From assembly GCF_000813725.1 (NCBI RefSeq), contig NZ_JWLD01000022.1:1-64000 (forward strand): DNA of 64,000 bases. Reading direction: 5' to 3'. Every line of letters starts with the position of its first letter. Position 1 is the stretch's first letter. Of this stretch, positions 8,847-16,772 are shown piece after piece. The DNA comes from Leisingera sp. ANG-Vp. GTDB taxonomy: Bacteria > Pseudomonadota > Alphaproteobacteria > Rhodobacterales > Rhodobacteraceae. The position numbers and the translations under genes were made by a program. The notes beneath the pieces are model-generated. The model was given only the letters and a program-made list of their open reading frames with translations. It was not told the origin of the DNA and did no database searches.

Positions 8847-9490
8847 GATGAGCCTCCCTTCAGCATGGATTTCAAGGTCTTCAGATGCGCGCCCTCGGCG
8901 GCCAGGGCTGTGGCGCAGAGGCTGCGGCAGGTCTCCTCCAGCGCGTCACGAGAAACCATCCGGTCCGCCAGCCCCCAAGCCGCGGCGTCTTCAGCGCTCA
9001 CCGCGGCACCGCCAAGCAGAATTGCGGCGCTGCGGCCCGTTCCGGCCAGCGCCGTCAGTGTATCAACGTCGTATTGCCCGGGCAGCACCTTGTTCTTGAG
9101 CACGGGGTAAGAGAACCGGGCTTCCGGCACGCAGACGCGGATGTCGCAGCCAAGCGCCAGGGTCAGCCCGCCGCCGATACAGGGTCCGTTGATCGCCGCC
9201 ACCGTCAGCACCGGAACCGCGCGCAGCGCCGCGGCCATTTCGTCCCAGGGATCGGGGCCGTTTTGCACATCGTACAGCGTGTTCAGGTCCGCGCCGGCGC
9301 AAAACACCCGTTCTCCGGCGCCGGTGATGAGGACGACCCGCAATCCGTCGTCGCTGGCCGCCGTGCGGAAGATGTCCCGCAGCGCGGTCAGCATCTCCGT
9401 GGTCAGCGAATTGGCCTTGTCCGGCCGGTTGATGGTCACCGTCAGACAGGCGCCCTCGCGCCGGGTGAGGATCAGGCTGCCTGCACTCAT
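8843..9490 (-). CDS. Enoyl-CoA hydratase/isomerase-family (crotonase) protein
   Basis: ATG at 9490 (MSAGSLILTRREG) is chosen because it overlaps the stop of the preceding gene by 4 bp. An ATG 51 bp upstream in frame is less likely. The 215-residue product is shorter than typical crotonases (about 260), ending soon after the middle of the usual C-terminal helices. The oxyanion-hole pieces are present (CAGADLNTLYD and GPCIGGGLTLALGCDIRV). The segment that normally carries the first catalytic Glu (PE..LG..PG) reads PVLKNKVLPGQ, so classical hydration is doubtful. It may be an isomerase, decarboxylase or hydrolase of the superfamily. Confidence 0.8.
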   Translation of the reverse strand: MSAGSLILTRREGACLTVTINRPDKANSLTTEMLTALRDIFRTAASDDGLRVVLITGAGERVFCAGADLNTLYDVQNGPDPWDEMAAALRAVPVLTVAAINGPCIGGGLTLALGCDIRVCVPEARFSYPVLKNKVLPGQYDVDTLTALAGTGRSAAILLGGAAVSAEDAAAWGLADRMVSRDALEETCRSLCATALAAEGAHLKTLKSMLKGGSS

Positions 9491-10215
9491 GACCGGTACT
9501 CCGGCACCGTGCGCTCCAGCATCCGGAGAAGCGAGGGCCATTGCACATCGCCATGCGGGCCGTTCTTTGGCGCTCCCCAGTCGTGCAGTGCAGCCATGGC
9601 GTCCTCGGTGATGGCAATTGGCTTGTCTGTGGCACCCAGAATATCCACCTGAATTTTGCAGGCCATCTCAAGGTAGTAGTGATAGGTGAAGGCCTCGGCC
9701 GCGGTTCGCCCGACGGCCAGCAGCCCGTGGTTCTGCAGCAGCATGGCGAAATTGCCGCCCAAGTCATGCGCCAGCAGCGCGCCCTCATCTTCGACCGCAG
9801 TCGAGTCCTGATAGCGATGGCTCGACAGAGTGCCGAGCACAAATCCAGCGTGCTGCGACAAGGGCAGCAGCCCCTCCGGCATCGCTGAGACCGCTACTCC
9901 GGCGCGGGTGTGGCTGTGGATCACGTAGTTCACATCGGGCCGCGCATTCAGGATGCCGGAATGAATGATATGCCCCGCCAGATTGATGACCTTGCCGCTG
10001 CCCGGCTGATCATCCACTGCCGCGCCGTCAAACGACATGCGGGTCAGGTTCGACGCGGTGATCTCGTCGAACATCAGGTCATGCGAATTCAACAGGTAAT
10101 GCCCCGGGTCCTGCGGCAGGCGCGCCGAGATATGGGTGGAGGTCAGGTCGGTCCAGCCAAAGTGATGCGCCAGTCTGTACAGCGCGGCCAATTCCTGGCG
10201 GATTGCAATGCTCAT
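9487..10215 (-). CDS. Class II aldolase/adducin-family protein
   Basis: The 242-residue product has the metal-binding histidines of the class II aldolase fold: YVIHSHTRAG (His100, His102) and LLQNHGLL (His163). WTDLTSTHISAR and NPDV-like ARPDVNYVIH match the adducin-type subfamily. The position of the fuculose-aldolase catalytic Glu appears to be a small residue (VINLAGHIIHSG), so retro-aldol chemistry is not assured, and the enzyme could be a decarboxylase or lyase. The start overlaps the Rieske gene stop and the end overlaps the hydratase-like start, each by 4 bp. It probably cleaves or decarboxylates a hydroxylated intermediate. Confidence 0.8.
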   Translation of the reverse strand: MSIAIRQELAALYRLAHHFGWTDLTSTHISARLPQDPGHYLLNSHDLMFDEITASNLTRMSFDGAAVDDQPGSGKVINLAGHIIHSGILNARPDVNYVIHSHTRAGVAVSAMPEGLLPLSQHAGFVLGTLSSHRYQDSTAVEDEGALLAHDLGGNFAMLLQNHGLLAVGRTAAEAFTYHYYLEMACKIQVDILGATDKPIAITEDAMAALHDWGAPKNGPHGDVQWPSLLRMLERTVPEYRS

Positions 10216-11303
10216 TTGCTCTCTCCCAAAGCATCCCGGTAGAGATTGTGGAAATGGCGCAGGCCCACCTCGCTCATCGCGCCGCAGCCGTCTCCGATAA
10301 CATATGGCCCCGGCTCAAAGGCGCGGCTCTGCATCCCCTTCTGGATCTTGGAGACAACAACCTCATCTTCGGCTCCGGTGGTTGCCTTGTGCTTGTGCAT
10401 CAGCGCAATCACGTCCTCGTCCGCGATATCGCCGCTGGAGAACCAGCGGTAGCGGTAGACCGTCTTGTTCCAGGCGATGGGCAGGAACTGGCGGATGGTG
10501 AAGTACCCCCCCGGATAGCAGCACATCGAGACATTGGGGAAAATCCAATAGGCCCCGTAGTCACCGGCGCGCGGACTGGCGGTCAGGTCGTAATCGTATT
10601 GCTTTTCGTTTCTGGTCTGCGCCTTGCCGTCATGCCAGATCGTCTTGCCCTTCGGGATGGTGGTATAGCCTTCCATCTCGAGCACGCCATGGGTCAGCGA
10701 GGAAGCATGCACCGTCGGGCAATGATAGCACTCGTTGTAGTTTTCGACCGAGAGCTTCCAGTTGCTGTCATGCGCAATCTCGGTTTCGCAGACAAACTTC
10801 AGCTTGGTTGGATCGGGGTGAAAGCTGAGCATATTCTGGCGGTACTCTTCCAGCTCTTCCCCCATCGGCGCGGCATCTTCGTCAAGATTGACAAAGACAA
10901 AGCCGCAGAATTCCTCGACCCGGATGGTGCGCAGATTAATCTGATCACAGCTCAGCCCATCGCTCTCCACCGATCCGGGCGCGCGGCGCAGCCTGCCGTT
11001 AATCTCATAGGTCCAGGCGTGATAGGGGCAAACCAGCACCCGCTTGCCCTTGCCGCTGCCTTCGACAATCGGATGGCCGCGGTGGCGGCAGATGTTGTAA
11101 TAGGCCTTGATCCCGCCGTCCTGCGCGCGGATGACAAAGACGTCCTCATCAACAATGGCGAAGGTCTTGTAATCACCCGGTTCCGCGATCTCGGACACAT
11201 GGCAGACGCATTGCCAGCTGCGGAAGAAGATCTGCTCCTTGTCCCGCTCGAAGTATTCCGGCTCGACGTAATACCGCGCAGCTAATGGCGTATCCCGTGG
11301 CAT
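10212..11303 (-). CDS. Rieske non-heme iron oxygenase, quaternary-ammonium-type alpha subunit
   Basis: First gene of the operon, 363 residues. The Rieske cluster ligands are ICRHRGH (Cys72, His74) and VCPYHAW (Cys92, His95). The mononuclear iron site is in VENYNECYHCPTVH (His194, His199). The residue bridging the two centres is Glu191 rather than the Asp of ring-hydroxylating dioxygenases, a feature of choline, betaine and carnitine-type oxygenases. Together with ECYHC this places it with oxygenases acting on N-methylated or quaternary amines. No reductase is encoded beside it, so electrons must come from a partner elsewhere. It is divergent from the LysR gene at 11442, its likely regulator. 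Confidence 0.85.
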   Translation of the reverse strand: MPRDTPLAARYYVEPEYFERDKEQIFFRSWQCVCHVSEIAEPGDYKTFAIVDEDVFVIRAQDGGIKAYYNICRHRGHPIVEGSGKGKRVLVCPYHAWTYEINGRLRRAPGSVESDGLSCDQINLRTIRVEEFCGFVFVNLDEDAAPMGEELEEYRQNMLSFHPDPTKLKFVCETEIAHDSNWKLSVENYNECYHCPTVHASSLTHGVLEMEGYTTIPKGKTIWHDGKAQTRNEKQYDYDLTASPRAGDYGAYWIFPNVSMCCYPGGYFTIRQFLPIAWNKTVYRYRWFSSGDIADEDVIALMHKHKATTGAEDEVVVSKIQKGMQSRAFEPGPYVIGDGCGAMSEVGLRHFHNLYRDALGESK

Positions 11304-11383
11304 CTGCCCTCCGCTTCTGGCGGATATTTCCCGGCTCCGCCGCGTTGCTTGTTCCCTGTCGAGCCGCAGCCTGCCTTGTTGTT

Positions 11384-11399
11384 ATCGATGTGAATAGAT
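11384..11399. promoter_or_regulatory. Possible LysR-type operator
   Basis: ATC-N10-GAT (ATCGATGTGAATAGAT) lies in the 138-bp gap between the Rieske operon and the divergent LysR gene, where such regulators bind. The symmetry is weak. Confidence 0.3.
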
Positions 11400-11441
11400 A
11401 GAAAGATTTTACACCTAGGGTAATTTTAAGTTGGCCTATTC

Positions 11442-12341
11442 ATGCTGAATCCTTCGGATCAGGCTCCGCTCGGGGCAGTGCGTGTCTTTGCCGTTGCCGC
11501 GCGCTACGGGAACTTCAAGCGCGCCGCAGCTGAGCTGAGCGTGACGCCAACGGCCGTCAGCTCCCAGATCAAGTCGCTTGAGGCCTACCTCGGCTGCCGG
11601 CTGTTTGACCGCAGCGCCCAGTCGGTCACGCTGAACGAGACTGGCCGCCAGTTCGCAGAGGCTTGTGAAGCGGTCTTTGCACGGCTGGACAAGGCGGTGC
11701 AGGAGGTGCGCCAATCCGCCAGCCGCACCTCAATCACGGTGGGGGTCGGCGCGCTGATCGGTTCACAGTGGCTCTCAAAGAGACTGTTCAGCTTCTGGCA
11801 GCGCTTTCCCGAAACCGGGCTGCACCTGCAGTACTCTCCCGGCGGGGTGGAATTCTCGGACGGGCAGACAGACATGATGCTGGCCTGGGGCGATGGCCGC
11901 TGGCCTGGGCTGATCTCCGAGCCGTTGCTGCGGTTCAAGACATCGCCAGTGATCAGCCCTTCGCTGCTGTATAGCAAACCGCATCCAGCCAGACCGGCGG
12001 ATATGCTGACTTTGCCGCTGCTGCACTGGAAAGACCAGTTCGACTGGCTGGAATGGTTCGCCGCCATGGGGGTAGAAACCGGCGGCCGGTTGCCTGGCGT
12101 CGTCATAGATGACTCCAGCGTCCTTCTCAGAGCCGTACTGTCCGGCCAGGGGGTCTCGCTCGGACTGCTGCCGCTCATTGAAAGTGAACTGCGGTCTGGC
12201 CAGTTGATCCGGCCTTTCAAAGAAGATTTTGCGCCGTCACGTTCCTACCACCTGGTCTACCCGCCTGATGCCATGGATCAGCTGCAGCTGAAGGCTTTCC
12301 GGAATTGGATTATCGAAGAAGCCGGTTTGAAAAACCCCTAG
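11442..12341 (+). CDS. LysR-family transcriptional regulator (GcvA-like)
   Basis: The 299-residue product has the N-terminal winged HTH of the family (GNFKRAAAELSVTPTAVSSQIKS is split by the turn; LGCRLFDRS and VTLNETGRQF follow) and a C-terminal co-inducer domain (TSITVGVGALIGSQWL ... SEPLLRFKTSPVISP). DSSVLLRAVLSGQGVSLGLLPLI near residue 225-250 is typical of the GcvA/AmpR branch. Its gene diverges from the Rieske operon, so it most likely activates that operon in response to the substrate or an intermediate. Confidence 0.85.
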   Translation: MLNPSDQAPLGAVRVFAVAARYGNFKRAAAELSVTPTAVSSQIKSLEAYLGCRLFDRSAQSVTLNETGRQFAEACEAVFARLDKAVQEVRQSASRTSITVGVGALIGSQWLSKRLFSFWQRFPETGLHLQYSPGGVEFSDGQTDMMLAWGDGRWPGLISEPLLRFKTSPVISPSLLYSKPHPARPADMLTLPLLHWKDQFDWLEWFAAMGVETGGRLPGVVIDDSSVLLRAVLSGQGVSLGLLPLIESELRSGQLIRPFKEDFAPSRSYHLVYPPDAMDQLQLKAFRNWIIEEAGLKNP

Positions 12342-12682
12342 CCAGTAAGATTGGACAGCGCATCTAGCCTGTGAGCCCTTGGCTTCAAGAGATTTGGGCA
12401 GTGCTTTCAACTTGCTCCCGCAGCAAATTACTAGACAGTCTCGGGTGTTTGTTCGCCTGATCCTGAACCATGCACCTGCAGCTAATGTCTCTTCTGACGG
12501 GTCGCACCGCAGCGCCCTGTTGCTGTGGCGAGTGACCGTTCTGGGCCGTCCTCAAACTCGGTTCGTCAAGCCTGCCTTGAATCGATGCTGCACCACCGCA
12601 TGACCGTTTCGAGCCCTTCTAGGAATTGCTGCGACTGTCCTGAACGACTGCTATTGCTGCTTGGGTTTGCCGCGTCACTGAA
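12342..12682. other. Intergenic stretch with dispersed repeat
   Basis: No gene is visible. Bases 12524-12548 match 15691-15715 at 24 of 25 positions (TGTGGCGAGTGACCG, then YTCTGGGCCG), and weaker similarity precedes both copies, so the EamA-GST-TetR-TrmO block is flanked by the two copies in direct orientation. Confidence 0.5.
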
Positions 12683-12702
12683 AACATACTCTTCGGTATG
12701 AT
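12683..12702. promoter_or_regulatory. TetR-type operator, copy 1
   Basis: AACATACT-CTTC-GGTATGAT, an inverted repeat fitting the consensus ATCANACT-N4-AGTRTGAT shared by four sites around this block. It lies 102-121 bp before the EamA start. Confidence 0.55.
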
Positions 12703-12731
12703 TTCATTGACTGACGACTCGAATTCCCATA

Positions 12732-12751
12732 ATCACACTTAAAAGTATGAT
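12732..12751. promoter_or_regulatory. TetR-type operator, copy 2
   Basis: ATCACACT-TAAA-AGTATGAT, seven of eight arm positions symmetric. It ends 52 bp before the EamA start, where it would block a promoter. Confidence 0.65.
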
Positions 12752-12803
12752 TTTCTGGTGCCCGCACTTCCGCGGCCCCTCCTGCAAAACGAAGGGTATG
12801 GCA

Positions 12804-13688
12804 ATGTCTGAAACAACAAGCATCCAACCAAGCCGGAACATGCGCCTCAAAGGCGTTGGCATCGCGCTCATTGGAGCAGCGCTGATGAGCCTCGATCCGG
12901 TTTTCATCCGGTTTTCCGGCGTAGAAGAACTTGAAACCTCGTTCCTCTTCGGTCTCTTCACCGCGATCTCAATGGCTGTCGTCATTCAGCTGAAAGACAA
13001 GCGAGGCCTTCTCAGAGTATTGCGTGAAAGCGGGTGGCCCTTGCTGGCAGCAGGCATCTTGATGCTTGGAAGCGCCAGCGGGCTGGTGTTTGCGATTAAG
13101 AACACCTCTGTCGCAAACACGTTTCTGATCTTCAGCACGACACCAGCGATTGCAGCGGTGTTCAGCTGGATCCTCCTGCGTGAAAAAGTGTCCAGGCAAA
13201 CATTGTTCGCCATTGCCGGGGTGTTTGCCGGCATTGCAGTTGTGGTTTCCGGCTCGACCGGCACCAGCAGCTGGTTCGGCGACATGCTGGCTGTGTTTGC
13301 GGTCTCCTGCCTCGCCCTGATGATGACACTCTTGCGCAAATTTCCCGGCGTGAGCCGCATGGGGGCAGTGGGTGTTGGAGGCTTCCTGCTGGCAGTGACA
13401 ATGTTCTTCTTCACCGAGCCATCGGCCTTCAGCTTGAACACATGGCTGATCATGGGCGCGATGGGCCTGCTTACTGCTCCGTTTGGCCGGGTTCTGTCGA
13501 TGGTCGCAACCCGCTATGCCACTGCGACCGAAGTGTCGATGACGCTGATGCTGGAAACTGTCCTGGCTCCGATCTGGGCATTCATTTTCTTCACTGAGGT
13601 CCTGGGTGCCAACAGCCTGGCCGGCGGTGCCATCATCCTGGTCACGATCGTGGCCTACACACTGCATCTAACCAGAGAGGAAGGCTGA
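12804..13688 (+). CDS. EamA/DMT-family transporter (10 membrane segments)
   Basis: ATG at 12804 follows GAAGGG by 7 nt; an ATG at 12798 is too close to that site, and the longer frame from 12747 overlaps operator copy 2. The 294-residue product has about ten membrane helices in two EamA repeats (for example VGIALIGAALMSLDPVFIRFSG and TLFAIAGVFAGIAVVVSG). LREKVSRQTLFAIAGV and FFTEVLGANSLAGGAII are the conserved repeat ends. The family exports or imports small metabolites at the inner membrane. Tandem TetR-type operators in front and a glutathione S-transferase behind (91 bp) suggest an inducible efflux and detoxification pair. Confidence 0.85.
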   Translation: MSETTSIQPSRNMRLKGVGIALIGAALMSLDPVFIRFSGVEELETSFLFGLFTAISMAVVIQLKDKRGLLRVLRESGWPLLAAGILMLGSASGLVFAIKNTSVANTFLIFSTTPAIAAVFSWILLREKVSRQTLFAIAGVFAGIAVVVSGSTGTSSWFGDMLAVFAVSCLALMMTLLRKFPGVSRMGAVGVGGFLLAVTMFFFTEPSAFSLNTWLIMGAMGLLTAPFGRVLSMVATRYATATEVSMTLMLETVLAPIWAFIFFTEVLGANSLAGGAIILVTIVAYTLHLTREEG

Positions 13689-13779
13689 AGCTAAGCGCTC
13701 GGCATCATTGTGCGCCCTGCTGCACGCACAGCAAGCGCTGACTGATCTTCCTGACCAAATCCTGAACTAAGGGGCCGCT

Positions 13780-14466
13780 ATGATCAATCTTGAAATCGTG
13801 GGTTATGACTTTTGCCCCTTCATCCAGCCCGCGATTGTTACCTTGAAGGAAAAGGGTGCCGCATTCACCATGACCTACATCGAGCCCCATGAAAAGCCGG
13901 ACTGGGTGCGCCAGGTTTCGCCGGAAGGCATGACGCCGTTTCTGTTGGGGGACGGTAAGGTTCTCTTTGAATCCGCTGCCATAAATGAATTCGTCAACGA
14001 GGCAATCAGCGGCGATCTGCATCCCCGAGATGCGTTCCTGAAAGCGCAAAACCGTATGTGGATCAGCCGCAGCTATGATCTGCTGGACTATATCTACGAG
14101 CTGAAAACCACGGATAGCCAGAATGTATTCCACGCTGAGAAAATGAAGCTGAGAACGAAGCTTCGTGCCCTCGATGAAGCGATTGGTGAGAACACATTTT
14201 TCAATGGCGCAGATTTCAGCTTGATTGATGGGGCCTTTGCTCCTGTGTTCAGGTCCATCGCCTTGCTTGATGGCCAGTTCGCTGCGGGCATTCTTGACGC
14301 TTTGCCGAATGTCGCAAGGTGGTCAATGAACATCCTTGACAGACCGTCGGTGCAAGCCTCTGTCGTAGAGAGCTTCGACGCAAGATCGGCAGAAAAAATC
14401 CTGCGAAGCCATGCTATTGCAGCCCGATTGCATTCAAGCTCTGCGGCTGCATCAGACGTTTTTTAG
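13780..14466 (+). CDS. Glutathione S-transferase family protein
   Basis: The 228-residue product has a thioredoxin-fold N-domain starting IVGYDFCPFIQPA, with Cys12 in the position of the omega/beta-class catalytic Cys. PEGMTPFLL carries the cis-Pro, and ESAAINEFV the glutathione-binding Glu-Ser. The all-helical C-domain includes NTFFNGADFSLIDGAFAPVF, the usual hydrophobic staple and N-cap region. A Cys-type enzyme would favour thiol transfer or reductive deglutathionylation rather than classical conjugation. It follows the EamA gene in the same direction and ends convergent with the TetR gene, overlapping it by 15 bp. Confidence 0.85.
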   Translation: MINLEIVGYDFCPFIQPAIVTLKEKGAAFTMTYIEPHEKPDWVRQVSPEGMTPFLLGDGKVLFESAAINEFVNEAISGDLHPRDAFLKAQNRMWISRSYDLLDYIYELKTTDSQNVFHAEKMKLRTKLRALDEAIGENTFFNGADFSLIDGAFAPVFRSIALLDGQFAAGILDALPNVARWSMNILDRPSVQASVVESFDARSAEKILRSHAIAARLHSSSAAASDVF

Positions 14467-15042
14467 ATCGGCCAGCAGCACCCGTGTTGCGGCCTCAGCA
14501 AGCCGGACGATTTCTTGTTCGTCCGGTCGCCCTCTTCCGAACAGAACGTCATCCCGGAACGCGAAAAGCATCGACGTAAAAAGAAGCACAGCCTCGTTTG
14601 GATTGGCAACGGATAGCCGTTCCTTCAGAAATTGTGACAAAGCCGCACTCGTCTCATCCGGCGCCACGGCAAAAAAGCTTTCTATGATCTCAGGCGACTT
14701 GGCGCTTTCGGCGACCAGTAATCTGAATATGCGCAAGGGCTCATCTGCAATGTGCCAGCGGATAAATCCCTGGGCGAAGCCAGCCAGCGCTTTCCGGGTG
14801 TCAGGATCTGTCAAGTGACGCGCGAAATCAGCCTTGCTCGATTGCCCCACAAACCTGACAGTAGCTTCGAACAGCTCGATCTTGGACGGAAAATAGCGAT
14901 AGACGGTTTGTTTGGTAACGGCCGCGAGTGACGCAATCCTGTCCATGTTCGCGGCTTCGTAGCCTGCTGAGAGAAATTCTTCCCGCGCTGCGTTCAAGAT
15001 TGAGAGGCGCTTCGCTTCTCTTTTTTCTTCCATTCTACCCAT
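14452..15042 (-). CDS. TetR-family transcriptional regulator
   Basis: From ATG at 15042 (or ATG at 15033) the product is 196 residues. The N-terminal HTH is clear: KRLSILNAAREEFLSAGYE, MDRIASLAAVTKQTVYRYF and PSKIELFEATV. The C-terminal ligand domain (GFIRWHIADEPLRIFRLLVAESAKSP is split here by length only) resembles the AcrR_C-type group with HLTDPDTRKALAGFA. Longer open frames upstream run into the divergent gene and both operators, so they are rejected. Four matching inverted repeats, two before the EamA gene and two in the TetR/TrmO-like divergent region, indicate that it represses the exporter and GST genes, itself and the TrmO-like gene. Confidence 0.85.
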   Translation of the reverse strand: MGRMEEKREAKRLSILNAAREEFLSAGYEAANMDRIASLAAVTKQTVYRYFPSKIELFEATVRFVGQSSKADFARHLTDPDTRKALAGFAQGFIRWHIADEPLRIFRLLVAESAKSPEIIESFFAVAPDETSAALSQFLKERLSVANPNEAVLLFTSMLFAFRDDVLFGRGRPDEQEIVRLAEAATRVLLADLKNV

Positions 15043-15066
15043 AGTGCTAAAGCCGGCCTCCAATTT

Positions 15067-15086
15067 ATCATCCTCATTAGTATGAA
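15067..15086. promoter_or_regulatory. TetR-type operator, copy 3
   Basis: ATCATCCT-CATT-AGTATGAA, 24 bp upstream of the TetR start at 15042, fits the four-site consensus and would give autoregulation. Confidence 0.55.
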
Positions 15087-15115
15087 AATTTTGGCTGCAG
15101 CTCAAGCGCAAGATA

Positions 15116-15135
15116 ATCAAACTCAAGAGTGTGAT
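15116..15135. promoter_or_regulatory. TetR-type operator, copy 4
   Basis: ATCAAACT-CAAG-AGTGTGAT, 16 bp before the ATG of the TrmO-like gene, fits the four-site consensus. Confidence 0.6.
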
Positions 15136-15151
15136 TGTGGAGGCGGGGCCA

Positions 15152-15540
15152 ATGGCTGAACTCAACCAGATCGGCTGTATCAAAACGCCCTGCAAGCGAC
15201 TTGAAGATTGTCCGAACAATTCCCAGGCGGGTGGGCCTGAATGTGAGGTCATCTTGGATGAAGAGTTTGCACCCGGCCTGAACGGTCTGCGAGTGGGCCA
15301 ATCGGTTCTTTTGTTGTATTGGTTCGAGGGTGTTGACAGAACTCTGGTCACGCAAGCGCACCGATCGCGTGCTGACGGAAGAGAGGTTGGCACATTCGCC
15401 CTCCGTTCACCGCATCGGCCAAACCCAATAGCGGCCTCAACAGTGCCGATCCAATGGATTGCAGAAGGCAAGCTAAGGGTCGGGGATTGGACTGCCTTAG
15501 CGGCACAAAGCTCCTGGATATCAAACCGGCGAAGAGATAA
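15152..15540 (+). pseudogene. TrmO-like (TsaA/UPF0066 family) tRNA methyltransferase, frameshifted
   Basis: ATG at 15152 follows TGGAGG by 8 nt. The frame encodes the beta-barrel methyltransferase pattern IGCIKTPCK, LLLYWFEGVDRT and VGTFALRSPHRPNPIAAS, the family hallmark (SPHRPNPI). After GKLRV the frame changes near 15480: the family continuation GLDCLSGTKLLDIKPAKR is encoded one frame over and ends at TAA 15538-15540. A single-base loss in GTCGGGG explains it. Repaired, the protein would be about 130 residues, near the short end of the family. TrmO homologues methylate N6-threonylcarbamoyl-adenosine in tRNA; the short type beside TetR may do something else. It may be a decayed gene or a sequencing error. 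Confidence 0.7.
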
Positions 15541-15888
15541 GTCAGCGGTTTCCGGAAGGCCGGCGTTCGCGCAAAGGCCGCGAATACCCATGCTTCGTCC
15601 CGCAGTGTATGGGCTCTCATGTCGCGTGACTTCGCGGGCGCAGCGAATGTCTTCTCTGACTGGACGGGACGGGCCGCGACTCTTGGTTATTGTGGCGAGT
15701 GACCGCTCTGGGCCGATCGTGCCTGCTGCTTGGAAGCTTCCGGATTGCCTAGGACTTTTTGCACCTTCAGCTGATTAGCTTCAGACGGTTTTCCGATATA
15801 GTTTGCAAGCTGCAAAAACTGAGAACAGACCTCTAAGTCAAGCGCGCCGACTTCCGCATTGGAAGCTCCTATTGTACGGGATAACGCG
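15541..15888. other. Intergenic stretch with dispersed repeat
   Basis: No gene is seen. Bases 15691-15715 are the second copy of the repeat at 12524-12548 (one mismatch in 25). Confidence 0.5.
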
Positions 15889-16704
15889 TCAGAATGAAAT
15901 TCTTCCTTCTAAGGTAACCACTGCATTGCCTCCGAGAACAACTTTGGCGCCGTCATGGTGACACAAGACCGTGCCGCCCCGGGATGACAATTGACGCCCC
16001 CTTAATTGCTGCTTGCCCAGACGCGAAGACCAAAAAGTAGCGAGGCAACAATGCGCAACACCGGAGACAGAATCCTCCGGAACACCGTTGGCCGGAGCAA
16101 AAAAGCGCGAAACAAAGTCGTCCTCGCCCTGGCTTTTTGCTGTGACGATGACTGCCGGCAAGGGGAGCTTGGAAAGTACGTCAAAGTCCGGCCGAAGGCG
16201 GAGCACATCGTCCGCGTTTTCAAACACAGCCAGGTAGTGTTTTGCAGCCAGAACTTGTTGAGGTTTTGCTCCCAAGGCCTGGCTCAGGCCGTCAGGTTCT
16301 TCGACTGCCGCAGGTAACAACGCCGGCATCTGCAGTTTCAATAGCCCGTTTTCCCGGTGGACTGACATCTCGGCAGAAGAGGAAAAAAAGCGGATCTCTT
16401 CAAGCGCGGGTGCAAGACGGTTCAACAGTAGGTGGCCCGCCGCCAAAGTTGCATGACCGATCATGTCGACTTCCCGGGTTGGTGTGAACCAGCGCACGTC
16501 ACACTCCCGGTGCGTTTCGGTACCTGCGCCTTCTCCTCGCGGGACAAAGAAGACAGTTTCCGATTGGTTCATCTCGGCCGCAATGGATTGCATCACCGCG
16601 TCCGGCAGCCAGCGGTCAAGCGGGCAAACAGCAGCCGGGTTGCCGGTCAGCGGCTTGTCCGCAAAGGCATCTACAAGGTAAACAGGTATTTGCATGTCAG
16701 ACAC
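15889..16704 (-). CDS. PhzF-family isomerase/epimerase
   Basis: The 271-residue product has the PhzF/DapF-like double-domain fold pattern. VDAFADKPLTGNPAAVCPLD is the N-terminal signature, NQSETVFF holds the catalytic Glu49, and DVRWFTPTREVDMIGHATLAAGHLLL is the family GHAT motif. DSVSGVAHCCLATFW in the second half replaces the common DPVTGSAH. Family members move a proton on cyclic or unsaturated acids without cofactor. GTG at 16704 or ATG at 16695 may be the start. It lies 68 bp after the nitrilase gene in the same direction and probably belongs to the TRAP operon, suggesting an isomerisation step for the imported compound. Confidence 0.8.
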   Translation of the reverse strand: MSDMQIPVYLVDAFADKPLTGNPAAVCPLDRWLPDAVMQSIAAEMNQSETVFFVPRGEGAGTETHRECDVRWFTPTREVDMIGHATLAAGHLLLNRLAPALEEIRFFSSSAEMSVHRENGLLKLQMPALLPAAVEEPDGLSQALGAKPQQVLAAKHYLAVFENADDVLRLRPDFDVLSKLPLPAVIVTAKSQGEDDFVSRFFAPANGVPEDSVSGVAHCCLATFWSSRLGKQQLRGRQLSSRGGTVLCHHDGAKVVLGGNAVVTLEGRISF

Positions 16705-16772
16705 TTAGTTCTCATTAATTAGCAAGTGCAGGGTGGTCGGTATGCAGTCTGGAGCCCGTGTTTCGAAGCAGG

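Noticed and set aside
7968-9110. 380-codon plus-strand frame opposite the CoA-transferase and crotonase genes
   Set aside because: It is antisense to two genes with clear catalytic motifs and has the low-complexity composition of a shadow frame.
15033-15591. N-terminal extension of the TetR gene
   Set aside because: It would run through two operators and the divergent TrmO-like coding region; the HTH starts normally from 15042 or 15033.
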